A stretch of DNA of 45,282 nt from NCBI GenBank assembly GCA_034696485.1, contig JAQIWT010000049.1:1-45282 (forward strand), given 5' to 3'. The notes below the pieces were generated by a model. That model was not told the origin of the DNA. It was given only the letters and a program-made list of their open reading frames with translations, and did no database searches. Below, piece by piece: positions 24,930 through 34,929 of the stretch (positions are counted from its first letter, which is position 1; every line of letters begins with the position of its first letter). The position numbers were made by a program, and so were the translations under genes. The DNA comes from Isohypsibius dastychi. Lineage: Eukaryota > Tardigrada > Eutardigrada > Parachela > Isohypsibiidae.

Positions 24930-25755
24930 AAACATTCTTAGAATTCAAGTTTTTAATACCAGCATAACACGGAATCCCATTGAATCCCCCACGGAATGTC
25001 CATTGTCAACTGTCAACGTGTATCTTTCTGGTATTTCCAACCTCCACACCGAAAGTGGTTTTGCTTCGCCAACTCGAAGTCCACTTGTGGCTCGTGCACT
25101 GAAGGGCTTCCGTCGGCTTGCCCCACAGCAACCTGATCGACGACTACCAATCACCCCGGACATTTTGCGAGTCATCAAGTCAAATATTGCAAAATCGGAT
25201 CTCTCACTGTATGACCAGCGTATTCTTTGGTTTTCCTTTTCCCTGGCTTTTTCTGGTTTTTTACGTGTAAGCGAGTTCACGTCTAAGCGCTCAACTTCGT
25301 ACAACCGTTTTTCCGCTCTCCGTTATCGTGATATTGTTACGGCGCGCGATTCTTCCTGCATTTCAGTGACTATTCGTCACTCTGAAACTGACCAGTTTGG
25401 GCAAGGACATGTGCTTCAGATCCCTGCGACCAAGAATTCCATCTGTCCCGTCCGCGCATTCTCACGTTTTTCCGAAGTCATCCCGTACTACTATCCTGAG
25501 CTATCGCCAAAGCCACTTTTCACCTTCGGAACAGGGAAATTTCTGACCCGCAACTCTTTCCACCAGAATATGCGAAAGTTTCTGAAAGGCGTTCCTCACC
25601 GGCGACGTTATGGCACCCATAGTTTTCGCATCGGCGCGGCCACCTCAGCAGCCAATCGTGGTGTACAAGATTCCGTCATTCAATCGGCTGGACGCTGGAA
25701 GAGTCAAACCTACCGGGGGTACATCAGGAACTCTGGTGTCACCCTTCTTCCCTGA
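24930..25755 (+). pseudogene. Tyrosine recombinase of a 5'-truncated YR retroelement
   Basis: An open frame of about 270 codons lacks an obvious ATG and is open upstream of 25003; the first clear recombinase residues are STVNVYLSGISNLH. A partial SAM-like core-binding domain is followed by the catalytic domain: the first Arg in SGFLRVSEF, a Lys in PATKNS, the HxxR box THSFRIGAATSAA, the second His replaced by Trp in GRWKS (common in eukaryotic YRs), and the Tyr nucleophile in SQTYRGYIR. This form of the domain occurs in Crypton and DIRS/Ngaro-type elements. The 3' repeats downstream favour the retroelement class. No reverse transcriptase or RNase H is visible upstream, so only the 3' part survives. 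Confidence 0.78.
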
Positions 25756-25808
25756 TTCTTCGGTTTAGCTTGTGCTGTTTCTCCTTAGTTTTGGGGGCGT
25801 TGCTGTTT

Positions 25809-25897
25809 GGGGGGTTTCTGTTGTTCGGTCCGCTGTTTCCGAACGCAGGACCTCCATCACGGCAAACCTCTCGGTTCGATCAGGCGAAGTAAATTAA
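25809..25897 (+). repeat. B1 copy of 89-bp direct repeat
   Basis: Exact 89-bp match to 26117-26205. It starts GGGGGGTTTCTG, just after the recombinase stop. Inside is an inverted pair GTTCGG (25823-25828) and CCGAAC (25839-25844) around a 10-nt loop, a plausible recombinase site. Confidence 0.9.
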
Positions 25898-26116
25898 ATG
25901 AGAATTGATGTTCATCAATTGTGGTTAATTACGAGCCGGTTTTTCGTCCGGCAGTCTTCTGTGGCTCTGGCGCGCAATAAGCGTGCCTTTGTACAGCGGG
26001 GTGTTTCCCGGCTCTTGTTGGCTATATAAGGCCCTTTCTTTCAGTTCAATTCTGAGCTGTTTTCTGTTCACCCACCCTCCCTCCCCTTTCTGTTTTTGGT
26101 TTTCTTCCTAAATAAA
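25898..26116 (+). promoter_or_regulatory. A2-like segment with TATA box and polyadenylation signal
   Basis: This 219-bp segment lies between the two 89-bp repeats. It has TATATAAG at 26023-26030, an initiator-like TCAGTTC about 20 bp on, and AATAAA at 26111-26116 directly before the second repeat. A promoter followed by a poly(A) signal in one terminal segment is the layout of retroelement ends. In Ngaro/DIRS-type elements an identical A1 copy would stand at the 5' end; none is present here. Confidence 0.6.
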
Positions 26117-26205
26117 GGGGGGTTTCTGTTGTTCGGTCCGCTGTTTCCGAACGCAGGACCTCCATCACGGCAAACCTCTCGGTTCGATCAGGCGAAGTAA
26201 ATTAA
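26117..26205 (+). repeat. B2 copy of 89-bp direct repeat; right end of element
   Basis: Identical to 25809-25897 over 89 bp. Similarity stops at 26205, which marks the probable 3' terminus of the YR retroelement. Perfect identity suggests recent insertion, or homogenisation. Confidence 0.88.
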
Positions 26206-27422
26206 TGATGCATACTTCGATTTAGCCTGCGAATCACTCCTACACACCACATAGTTCCGGAAGCATGAAGAAGGAAACATGCATTCTTTCACAACATGGC
26301 CTGAATGACTGCAAACAGCTCTCACCATTTCGTTGATCATAGACTTCTGCGTTAACACACATTTAATTTTTCAACACTATGTATTTGATGAGCTTTTCTG
26401 CAAGAGCTCTTAGAACTAACTTTTCCGGTAATTTGGTTCGCACATATCGAGCTGGACCTGGTCGGCAGGACAGGCCCCACTGTCGAAACTACAACAAGCT
26501 GCGGTCAAGTAATCAGCTGTTGAGCGTGGGCATTAGGCAGTGACGCTCCCCATCGACGGTGAAATGGTGGGGCGGCCGTTGCTTTCGTGCATTCCGAAAG
26601 ATACTGCGGTCCCCAAGTTGAGTTAGCGGTCGAATGTCGTCAGTTTGAAAAACTGAGTTCATCGATAGAATTTGGTTCCATTTTAACCGAAAGAACGGAT
26701 GAAATACGAATTGGTTAACAGATGGCGCAGCTTCTGTTGGTTGTTATATCGACCAATTGGATGAACTTATGACGTAGTACGACTTCGTTTCCAAATCTCG
26801 AAACGCATTAACTTTTGGAACGCACGATAACAGCAAATGGCGAAGCCTCTGCCGGTAGATAACAAATTTCTGATTGGGTAGGAATTTCAACTACGGACTA
26901 ACTCGAGAACCTTCCATCGAAACCGAGTGTTATGAAAGCATATGGTCGGCATGTACACATTGTCGGCGTACGGAATGTCTTCGGACGAGTGGTCGTTGGA
27001 CCAACTGTCGTAGGACGAAGTGACGTGCAGCCTTGCATCAAAAAGTCCTCAAGAGAGTTAGGTTACAACGGGGGTGCTACGCAGAAGTTTACAGTTGAAG
27101 CTTCCGGTCAGCCTGGGATATTAGGTGCGCTACACGAAAGCCGAGACAGCACCAGTCGTTTTATAATATGTGAATTTTAAATCCTATGAAATTTTAGAGA
27201 GGAGTTCGACAAATAAATAAATACCGGTGGAGAAGAGGATTGTAAAGATATGGCAGATTATTTAGGTATGAATTGCGACAAATACCGGTGCGCTGAAGCT
27301 TGTTTTCCAATAGTACGAGTGGAATTTCCCATATGCCCTTGCCATCCGTTAACCTTAATACATACAAACTACTTCCTGACATGGTTCATAGATTCCAATG
27401 TTTTCTCACCTGACTGCGTTAA
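26206..27422. other. Intergenic, weak diverged direct repeats
   Basis: No gene recognised. Two imperfect copies of an ATGGCG-AGC-TCTG-GGT pattern lie at about 26713 and 26836, and a short AATACCGGTG word recurs near 27220 and 27285. The right end is the 3' flank of the Cys-rich gene, sharing sequence with the 3' flank of its decayed copy. Confidence 0.4.
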
Positions 27423-29915
27423 TCAGTTGGGGCAACACCCAGCACATGTCAATGCTGCCGTTAAACATATTGCTTTCGCTCCAGACTCACACAAAGCCTG
27501 GGTGAGCGGAATAGCTGCGCAACCAGCAAATGCAAGAGTTTCTGCAGCTGCAGCAGCCAGACAAGCTGGTGGAAAAAGCCCAGCCACCAATCCACAGGTC
27601 AATGCTCCAGTGAAACCAGTTGTTTCTGTGCAGCAAGTAGGGCAAACAGCATCGCAAGCAGTATCGCAGACACTTTCACATAGAACTCTTGCGGGTGTGG
27701 GTCCAAGAAGTGCGCACGGCGTGTAACAGACATCCTTCGCAATTGCAGCAGCAGTGCACGCAGCTTGTGTCACCAAACCCCCAGAAGCGGCACATATTTC
27801 GCTTCCACCAGTCGTCAGCGGATTGGGACAGCAGTCGTCACACACTAGTTGACAAGCGGTTTTGCAACCCACTTCGCATACACTCTGTAGCAGGGGACCC
27901 AAAGCGTCGCACGTGGCGAAACAGACGGTTTCTGCAACGGCAGCAACAACACAGCCAACGTTGCTGACAAGTCCGGTAATATCTGGATCGCTGCATGTGA
28001 AGTCTCCCGGGGTGGATACGGCTAGACAGCAATCTTCGCATCCAGCAGCTAAACAGGCCGTTTTGCATCCCGCTTCGCAAAGGGCCAGCGCTGCTCCAGC
28101 AAAAATATCGCATCCAGCATAGCAGATGGCCTCCGCAATGGTAGCGGCACCGCAAACAGCTGCATCAATATTCAATAGAGTGCCCACCTGGCAAGCAACC
28201 GGTCCGGTGATCGGAGTTTCAGGGCAACAGTCTGCGCATACGGTGGTGCACGTGTCAACGCACAGCGCTTGGCATGCAACCTCGGCGGCCGGCAGAAGGA
28301 ACAAATCGCACACAGCAAAACAGGTCGATTCAGCCAGAGCTGCTGCGGCACATACGGCACTATCGACAACAGTACCGTCAGCTGGACATGTCAGTGGTCC
28401 CGGGTTGGTCGGGACAACCACGGGGCAGCAGTCTGGACAAGTGGCAACCTGACAAGTCGCAGCACATCCCACTTCGCACAGCAGCAGAGGTATCCCGGTA
28501 AAAACCAATCCACAACCAGTGACGCAGGCAACCTCCGCAATTGCGGCAGCTGTGCACGCAGCAGGTAGAACTGTGATGATGGCATTGCTTATGTCGGTGC
28601 ATTGGAATCCAGTGTTGTCGGTTGGTTCTGCAAGACAGCAATCGTCGCATGCGGCGGTGGTGCAAGTAATCTTGCAGAAAGCTTCGCAGACGGCTCGAGC
28701 ACTGCCAACCAGAGTTGAACATCCATCAAAACAGACCTGCTCCGCTATAAACGCATTGAAACAGACAAGAGAGGTGACTACTGTGGTGTCAACACAGGTA
28801 AGTGGTCCGGGTACTGTGGGTACGCGCGTACAGCACTCGAGACAACTGGCGTCAAGACAGACGGCTTTGCAGCCAGCTTCACAGAGGAGTGTCCCGAAAT
28901 CATTGAGGCCACCGCAGTTGTCGGTCACGCAAGAAACCTCGTTATTGGTCGCAGTGGTGCAAGCAGCGGTTGGGATCGGAGTCGTGCTGATGCAGGCCAG
29001 GCCAGGTGGGGGTGGATCTGGTACCAATGGACAACATACAGCACAGGACGAGGCCGTTGTTAAGCAGTTCTGATAGCAAGTTGACTGGCAGTTTGCGAAC
29101 TGGGCATCCGTAAGGGTAGCTCGAGCGCATGCGGCAAAACAGGTAATTTCTGTAACAATGGCGTTGTCGCAAACTAGTTGAGTAACCGCTCCATTACATG
29201 GCGTTCCAACCACCGACGGGGTCAAAGGACAACAATTATCACCGATACAACTAATGCTACGACAAGTTCCTTCACAATTGGCCTCACAGATCGCTCGTGC
29301 CGTTCCAGAAAGTGTGCTGCATCGGAAGAAGCAAGCGACCTCGTCAACCGTGGCAGCGTTGCAGACATCTTGAGTAATTCCGGTACAGACCGGGCCAGGG
29401 CCGCCCGGGGGTCTAATTGGACAGCAAATATCGCATGCTTGGGTAAGACACGTACCGTAACACCGAGCAACACAAACTGGGTAGCTGGAGGCTAGCGCGG
29501 CGAAATTAACGTTGCATTGCTGGACACAACGTTGTTCAGCTGCACCGGCAGCACTGCAGATTGCTGGATTGGGTACGGTACCGTTTGAACATCGACCAAA
29601 ACACCCTCCTAGGCTTGGACTATAGACGAGACCAGCGTTGGCGCATTCACATCGACCATTGTAACCAGCTGCTAGAAAAATTGGTCGTCTGCGGCAGATT
29701 ACTCCAGATTCTCGGCAGGATTGTACTTGTGGGAGATTAGGTCCGTTACAAGGGCAGAAATATGATGTGAGAAGAGCACTCAGCAGGTTACCGGCTGGAT
29801 TGTAACAGTTTGCGTTGAAAGGTCTTACCGCTCTTCGCCTGGAGTTCCGGATAGCGATGGCATAAACGCAGGACAAGAAGAGGGTGGAAAAAAGTAATAT
29901 CCGTAAAGTGTTCAT
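27423..29915 (-). CDS. Secreted protein of eleven tandem 10-cysteine repeats
   Basis: A single uninterrupted frame of 830 aa begins with a signal peptide (MNTLRILLFSTLFLSCVYA). A Cys-containing N-terminal region of about 100 aa is followed by eleven units of about 60-65 aa. Each unit follows C-x9-C-x3-C-x10-13-C-x3-C-x3-C-x3-4-C-x2-CC, then a Pro/Thr/Gly-rich linker with one more Cys: ten cysteines per unit. I count 117 Cys in total. The last unit has lost some. The C-x3-C spacing puts cysteines on one face of short helices, so disulfide-tied helical hairpins are likely (inference). The residues between are mostly Ala/Val/Leu/Thr. I recognise no named family. It could be a cuticle, egg-shell or other extracellular structural protein, or a binding protein. 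The coding region has no introns, and the gene lies beside its decayed copy at 23525-24660. Confidence 0.85.
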   Translation of the reverse strand: MNTLRILLFSTLFLSCVYAIAIRNSRRRAVRPFNANCYNPAGNLLSALLTSYFCPCNGPNLPQVQSCRESGVICRRRPIFLAAGYNGRCECANAGLVYSPSLGGCFGRCSNGTVPNPAICSAAGAAEQRCVQQCNVNFAALASSYPVCVARCYGTCLTQACDICCPIRPPGGPGPVCTGITQDVCNAATVDEVACFFRCSTLSGTARAICEANCEGTCRSISCIGDNCCPLTPSVVGTPCNGAVTQLVCDNAIVTEITCFAACARATLTDAQFANCQSTCYQNCLTTASSCAVCCPLVPDPPPPGLACISTTPIPTAACTTATNNEVSCVTDNCGGLNDFGTLLCEAGCKAVCLDASCLECCTRVPTVPGPLTCVDTTVVTSLVCFNAFIAEQVCFDGCSTLVGSARAVCEAFCKITCTTAACDDCCLAEPTDNTGFQCTDISNAIITVLPAACTAAAIAEVACVTGCGLVFTGIPLLLCEVGCAATCQVATCPDCCPVVVPTNPGPLTCPADGTVVDSAVCAAAALAESTCFAVCDLFLLPAAEVACQALCVDTCTTVCADCCPETPITGPVACQVGTLLNIDAAVCGAATIAEAICYAGCDIFAGAALALCEAGCKTACLAAGCEDCCLAVSTPGDFTCSDPDITGLVSNVGCVVAAVAETVCFATCDALGPLLQSVCEVGCKTACQLVCDDCCPNPLTTGGSEICAASGGLVTQAACTAAAIAKDVCYTPCALLGPTPARVLCESVCDTACDAVCPTCCTETTGFTGALTCGLVAGLFPPACLAAAAAETLAFAGCAAIPLTQALCESGAKAICLTAALTCAGCCPN

Positions 29916-29965
29916 TTTGGAAATAACTGGCCGATGTAAGCTAAACTGAAAGAAATTTCCACTTC

Positions 29966-29973
29966 TTTATAAA
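29966..29973 (-). promoter_or_regulatory. TATA box of the 10-Cys repeat gene
   Basis: TTTATAAA, followed on the minus strand by G, lies 51-58 bp upstream of the ATG at 29915. That predicts a very short 5' UTR of about 20-30 nt. Confidence 0.6.
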
Positions 29974-30898
29974 GGCCAGGCAGTCGATACCTTCGATATG
30001 GACTTTAATTGTAATTTGATTCTTGTGCTATGTTCTAATTATTTTACGATCGATGCAAATCTTCGGTAATTGTAGCGGAATGTTCAGTGATCAGCTCGCG
30101 CAATGTCGGTTTGTCGATCAAGAAGCGCCATATGATTGCTTGATGAAATTACGTTTTAACGACCGATGTCCATCAGTGAGCAGCGATGAGCAGATCGATT
30201 GTTCGTCGCTACCTTTTATTTTTACTTTTGCGGTCATTAACGTTAACCGCATTAGCCATAAGGTTGATGACCCACATGGCAACGACCAACATTTCGTTGC
30301 TGTAAAGCTGATTCTGAGAAACTCCGATGTTTTTACAAATTACGATATTTACCAGAATGAAAGTATGCCCGCGACGAGGAGCTTTCCGGCATTCAACCGA
30401 AAGCAGATTTCTAATGTGAATCCACTATGACTGTTTGATATTCCGCCGCAGCTTTCTTACGCAAACAAATTTGAATATTTCATGAATTTATCTGGTATTA
30501 TTTGAACTTAAATACATAAAATCTGAGCGCGTATAAATTTATACCTTCCCACTGCTTTTGTGGTTGCTTTTCTACTGAATCTCTATCATATCTCTGTTAT
30601 GTCTCCGAATCTGTGTTATATAGCCAATAAAAATATTTTGTACGAAATCATTGACTGAGAATTTGAGAAATATCAAAAGATTAGAATCAATCGCACCTTT
30701 GTGCTGCAATATAATGTCGGCTCGGATTATTTTACCTGTGAAAACAGAACTGAGCCATTTTGTGGCTGTGACGGATCCCTTCACTTCAGATAACTATTCG
30801 CGAATGGATTTGACCGATTCAGGTTCAGAATGTTTACCAGGTAGGTTTTCCCACATTTAGGATTCTGTATATCAGGGCAGGCTAGGCAGTTGAGTTTC

Positions 30899-31291
30899 AC
30901 AAGGAGGGCTGCGTTTGTGCCCTCTTTTTCGGTCATCACCTGATACATCATTTTGTAGAAAAAGATGTGAGGAATAATACAAAATCGTAAAATTTGGCGG
31001 AGCTCATCTCAATCTCAATGAAGAAATATGATTTTTTGAAAACATGTCATTTTTGAGCATCTCACGTCATCGCGTTACTCGTTCACAAGAGCCTGCGAGT
31101 AAGGTAGCTAAACCAGACGGTTGACATGACGTGAAATGCTCAAGAATGGCATGTTTTAAAAAAATCATATTTCTTCATTGAGATGAGCTCCGCCAAATTT
31201 TAAGATTTCTTATTATTTCTCACATCTTTCCCTACAAAATGATGTATCAGGTGATGACCGGAAAAGGGGGCACAAACGCAGCCCTCCTTGT
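30899..31291. mobile_element. Foldback/MITE-like inverted repeat, 393 bp
   Basis: The left arm (30899-31070) begins ACAAGGAGGGCTGCG. The right arm (31126-31291) is its imperfect reverse complement, ending GCCCTCCTTGT. The loop is 55 bp. The arms differ by scattered substitutions and small indels. No clear target duplication was found. Transcription across it would give a hairpin RNA of about 165 bp. Confidence 0.8.
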
Positions 31292-32650
31292 CAGTTCTGC
31301 ACACGACTTGGTCTATTTTTTCAGCTGATTGGCATGACGAAATCCGCCTGCGAAATATTTTTTAATCGTCTATTTTTGGTTTTTTTAGTTATTATTCGTC
31401 CTCGTTGATGCCACACAGTTAAGGTCGTAATTAACAAGAGAATTAGTCTCGTCTCTGCTGGAGATCGGCTATTTACTCTGAGTTATGATATCTGAAGGTC
31501 CATTAATTCAAAGTGAGAAGTTTTACTAAGGTATTACCATTATCACAAAGTTCTCGGTGAATGAATTTTCCAGGTCCGCTCACTCGTGTGCATTTCCTCG
31601 AAATGTTTGACGATTTGCATAAAATAAGCACGGAAGGTTCGGGCTCTCATCCGAAAAATTTAGTTTGTGCAAAAGAGAGCGGTCAAGAATAGCGATAACG
31701 GCGTGGATTTTTTCATCAAGGCTTGTTGGATTTGTTCAGTTTGCAGCTTCCGTTCGGTGTCTTGGCTTAAACAGAACTCAAGCGAATGAATAGGTCAAAA
31801 ACCATTTTCTGAGCTTTTTCCAGGAGGCTATTACAACGGATCGGAGTGCGAACGAGAAAAAGCAGTTAACTCACTTTCGACCGACTTTCAGCTCGCACTT
31901 GCCACTCTTTTATTTCAATTATAGCGTCAACGTTGTTGCATTTAGCAAAATGTGGGCTCCGTCCATATTGGATATTTTGTTCAGATGTACTAGTTTTCCG
32001 ATTGGATGTGATCACACAGGACTATTTGTCAACGTAATCAGTTGGCCTTATCAATCAAGTGATCGAACTGAAAAAAAGAAAGATTTATGATAGGAACTGG
32101 CCATTCGAGGTTGCAAAGCCAGCCAGAATTCCGATTCGGTAAGCTCGTGAATTGTTTCATGGTGATTTCATTCCAGGATTAAGTTGATTATCAGCAGATA
32201 TCAACACTTTTACTTTGTAAGCTCATTGAGTGCTTTCTGATTGGCAGTCTGACCGGCCAGTCAGATTTATGATACGTCAATCAGGCCAGCAAACGAAAGC
32301 GCAAAAGTAGAGTTTTCTAAACATGCAAACAATAATGCTACATATCGCACCGACGGAATCACGATTCTTCCGTTTGGTCCTATTTGGCTGTTCCAAGTTG
32401 AATGGAAACGACCGACACAGAAAATGAATTTTTTTTCCCACTGAAACGGGTACGCTGCAGTTCGTAGCATACACGGTTTTCCCAGTTCACGAGGAAGGGG
32501 TTGCTATCAATGAATCAGGTATCCAGGGTTGAGGGTTCAGTCCTCTATCAAATATTAAACTGATTGTTGTTCTTCTTAACTTTTGAAATGTATAGGGAGT
32601 ATCCCATGTAGAAAAAGGACAGATTTATCGCTAGAAAAAATGTAGTTCAA

Positions 32651-32806
32651 TTGGGAGGGCGCGATTTAGCGGGTTCTACGTAAAAGTGGAGGTTGGAAGT
32701 GTAGGTTGATTTAAGAATTTAAGACTGGCTCCAGACAGGAAAAAGCTTAATCCAACCTACACCTCAAACCTCCACTTTAAGAACCCGCTAAATCGCGCCC
32801 TCCCAA
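32651..32806. mobile_element. Foldback/MITE-like inverted repeat, 156 bp
   Basis: TTGGGAGGGCGCGATTTAGC begins the left arm at 32651. The right arm ends with its exact complement at 32806. The outer 27 bp match perfectly; the inner parts of the arms (to about 32713 and from about 32749) match with substitutions and gaps. No coding content. Confidence 0.78.
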
Positions 32807-33600
32807 ATACAAGCGTTCCACGAAACCTTACCACCCAACATAACTACGATTTTTACCAGCCATCCCTGGCCCCCAACCTATAAATACTGGACTTTTACGG
32901 CGGAAGGATTTTGGAACCCTCGACCAGTCATACCAAAACGTTACTTGATTGTGTGACGTTTTGCTTGACTCGTGTGCTGGCAAACTTATCCTAGATGATT
33001 TGTCCCTCTTTGCTTAACGAAGCGGTGTTTTTTGGATAAATTTTTGGATGAAGAGGGCAAAATGCTATAAGTAAATTAACCCCCCCCCCCCTCGAGATTT
33101 ACCTCTGATGATTAGCATATCAAACAATTCAGGACTTTTTTAAAATTTAAATTCAGCATATGAACAGTTCATGATGCATTATACGACGGCATGAGAAAAT
33201 GAGCGCATTGTTGTTGTTGATGGTATCGAACAATCACTTGGAAAATGACCTTGTTTATTGTGTGTAATTTGAAACCGTCGACGAATTACGGGTGCTGTCC
33301 GATGTACAAATCCGATATGCAGCAGCGCTGAGATCAAAGTCTAAAATTAAAACGATTTTTGAGATGATCGATTGAAAGACCGATGTTATTTGCTCGGCAA
33401 AAAGTTGAAGGTATGAAATACATCCGGTGGACATACGACACTCTAGAAACTACACCATGGACTCGGCGATTTAATCATCCAGATACCAGAGTAGCACACA
33501 GAAACAGGGGCTGAGTAGGGGCTGATTAACAGAAATTAGTTTTCTTGAACATATTACAACTGTTTAGAGCAAAAGCAAGCAGGATATTCCAAAGTGGGTT

Positions 33601-34929
33601 TCACATCATCGGAGTGCCGGCAAATTTGTGCGAAGTGTTGCTGGAGCTGCTGTCCGATTGAGAAATCGTGGTACCCCCCGAAGTTGTATGGCCAACTACG
33701 AGGAAACATAACACAATTGGCTGGTGAAAAGCAAAACAAAATATGAAATAATTACCTGCGCTATCGAAAGTTACTTCCACGTTCGTTGCAAGCTTGGCGT
33801 GCTCCAGGGCTTCTTTTGCCAGCTGGGCTTCTCGGTCTAGTTCACGCTTGGCCATTTTTGCTGAAAACAAGATAAAACGTTATAGCTTTCATTAAGGGAA
33901 AATGAAGGTATCCGATGGACTTTTTCCAAACAATAAAACAATAGTGAAAAGTTAGGTTGTTGGTTTTTGGATGATCTTGTTTTTTTTGTTGCGTTGACTG
34001 GCTTTTAGTAAAACGCACCTTCCAAATCGACTTCTGCCTTCTGTCTCTGAATCGCGGCATCAATGAGATCCTTGCGAAATTCGATATCTTTTAGGTGCTG
34101 TTTTTCCATTTCTTTGCGGATCTTCTCGGCCTCAGCTTCGCTCTGACGACGATATGCTTCGCTTTTTTTCTCTAGCTCTTGCTCATGTTTTCTGGCAATT
34201 GAATCGTGTTCCTTCTGGTACTGTTGTTCGTCACGTTTCACCTCTTCCAGGAGATGAGGGCTCATCTGGACGAGGCTTTCGGCCGTGTTAGCAGTAATGC
34301 GAGATACTGAGGCGGTGAAGCCATCTCCCACCATTTCTTGAGCCAAGCCAGCTGAAACAAAAATGGCCTTAGGAGGTGCACGAATCGAAATCAGTCATTT
34401 CATCAAAACCAGTGAAGAAAGTATTATAACGCGTTTTTAGCTCCAGTAGGAATCCTTGCCAGAACAATACAGATAGTGAGATACACGTACATTCTGAAAA
34501 TAAACTCCGTGGCAGTAACACTTGACATTTAAATTAAGAGTTTCGAATCAACAATACTGTAAATGACGTCGCAAACAAACACAAACAAGATCTTCAGAAG
34601 CAAATACTGGCGAAAAAAATCAATTTGTTTTTTTGATTGAAGAATTATTTTCTCGTTGGAATTTTAGTTTGGATGATGATTCAACATCTACTTATCAAAT
34701 TATGAAACTCAGTTGTGTGTGGTTTAGTCGGAGGATTCATACTTGCTCCCGTGGAGATGATTGGTGGTGCGGGCGCAACAACCGCGGCCCTGACTTCGGT
34801 GTGAGTGAATCCGGTGTGTTGAGTTTTGTCGACCTCTTGGCGATGGTCGACTTGTTGGAGACCGTTGCTCGCTTGCTTGCCCGAGACCTTCTCCTCCGTG
34901 TGGGCATGATATTCCGAGCTTGCAGGCAT
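33601..34929 (-). CDS. CAHS protein (cytosolic abundant heat-soluble)
   Basis: Four exons encode 239 aa: 34929-34743, 34351-34019, 33860-33756 and 33695-33601, all phase 1 junctions with GT/AG ends. CAHS proteins are intrinsically disordered and heat-soluble. They form gels or filaments in drying cells and protect them. Diagnostic blocks in order: [46 protein letters not shown], the motif [33 protein letters not shown] and [10 protein letters not shown]. The central roughly 110 residues are a charged, heptad-like helix. The length matches the family (about 220-240 aa). The C-terminus differs from the common form in having a serine run (SDSSSS) and ending FAGTPMM. The family is restricted to tardigrades, which fixes the taxon. 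Start: first ATG, directly before the conserved N-terminal region. Confidence 0.95.

Larger units (their letters stand above)
29975..33600. other. Intergenic, two foldback elements, no confident gene
   Basis: About 3.6 kb. An ATG-initiated frame at 30053-30430 (125 codons) has no domain or signal and is left as uncertain. The foldbacks at 30899-31291 and 32651-32806 and a poly-C tract at about 33081-33093 are the only structured features. I saw no RNA gene. Confidence 0.5.

Noticed and set aside
28519-29073. Long plus-strand frames (up to 184 codons) opposite the 10-Cys gene
   Set aside because: They mirror the Cys/Ala-rich minus-strand gene. The repeating TGC/GCA composition keeps the antisense frames open. 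No domains or starts of their own.
30053-30430. 125-codon ATG frame divergent to the 10-Cys gene
   Set aside because: No domain, signal peptide or splice partner; left uncalled for lack of evidence.
32879-32886. TATAAATA sequence
   Set aside because: No coding sequence follows within a useful distance on the plus strand.
33081-33093. Poly-C tract beside a GTAAATTAA word, similar to the end of the window
   Set aside because: The resemblance is short and homopolymer-driven; no terminal repeat found.
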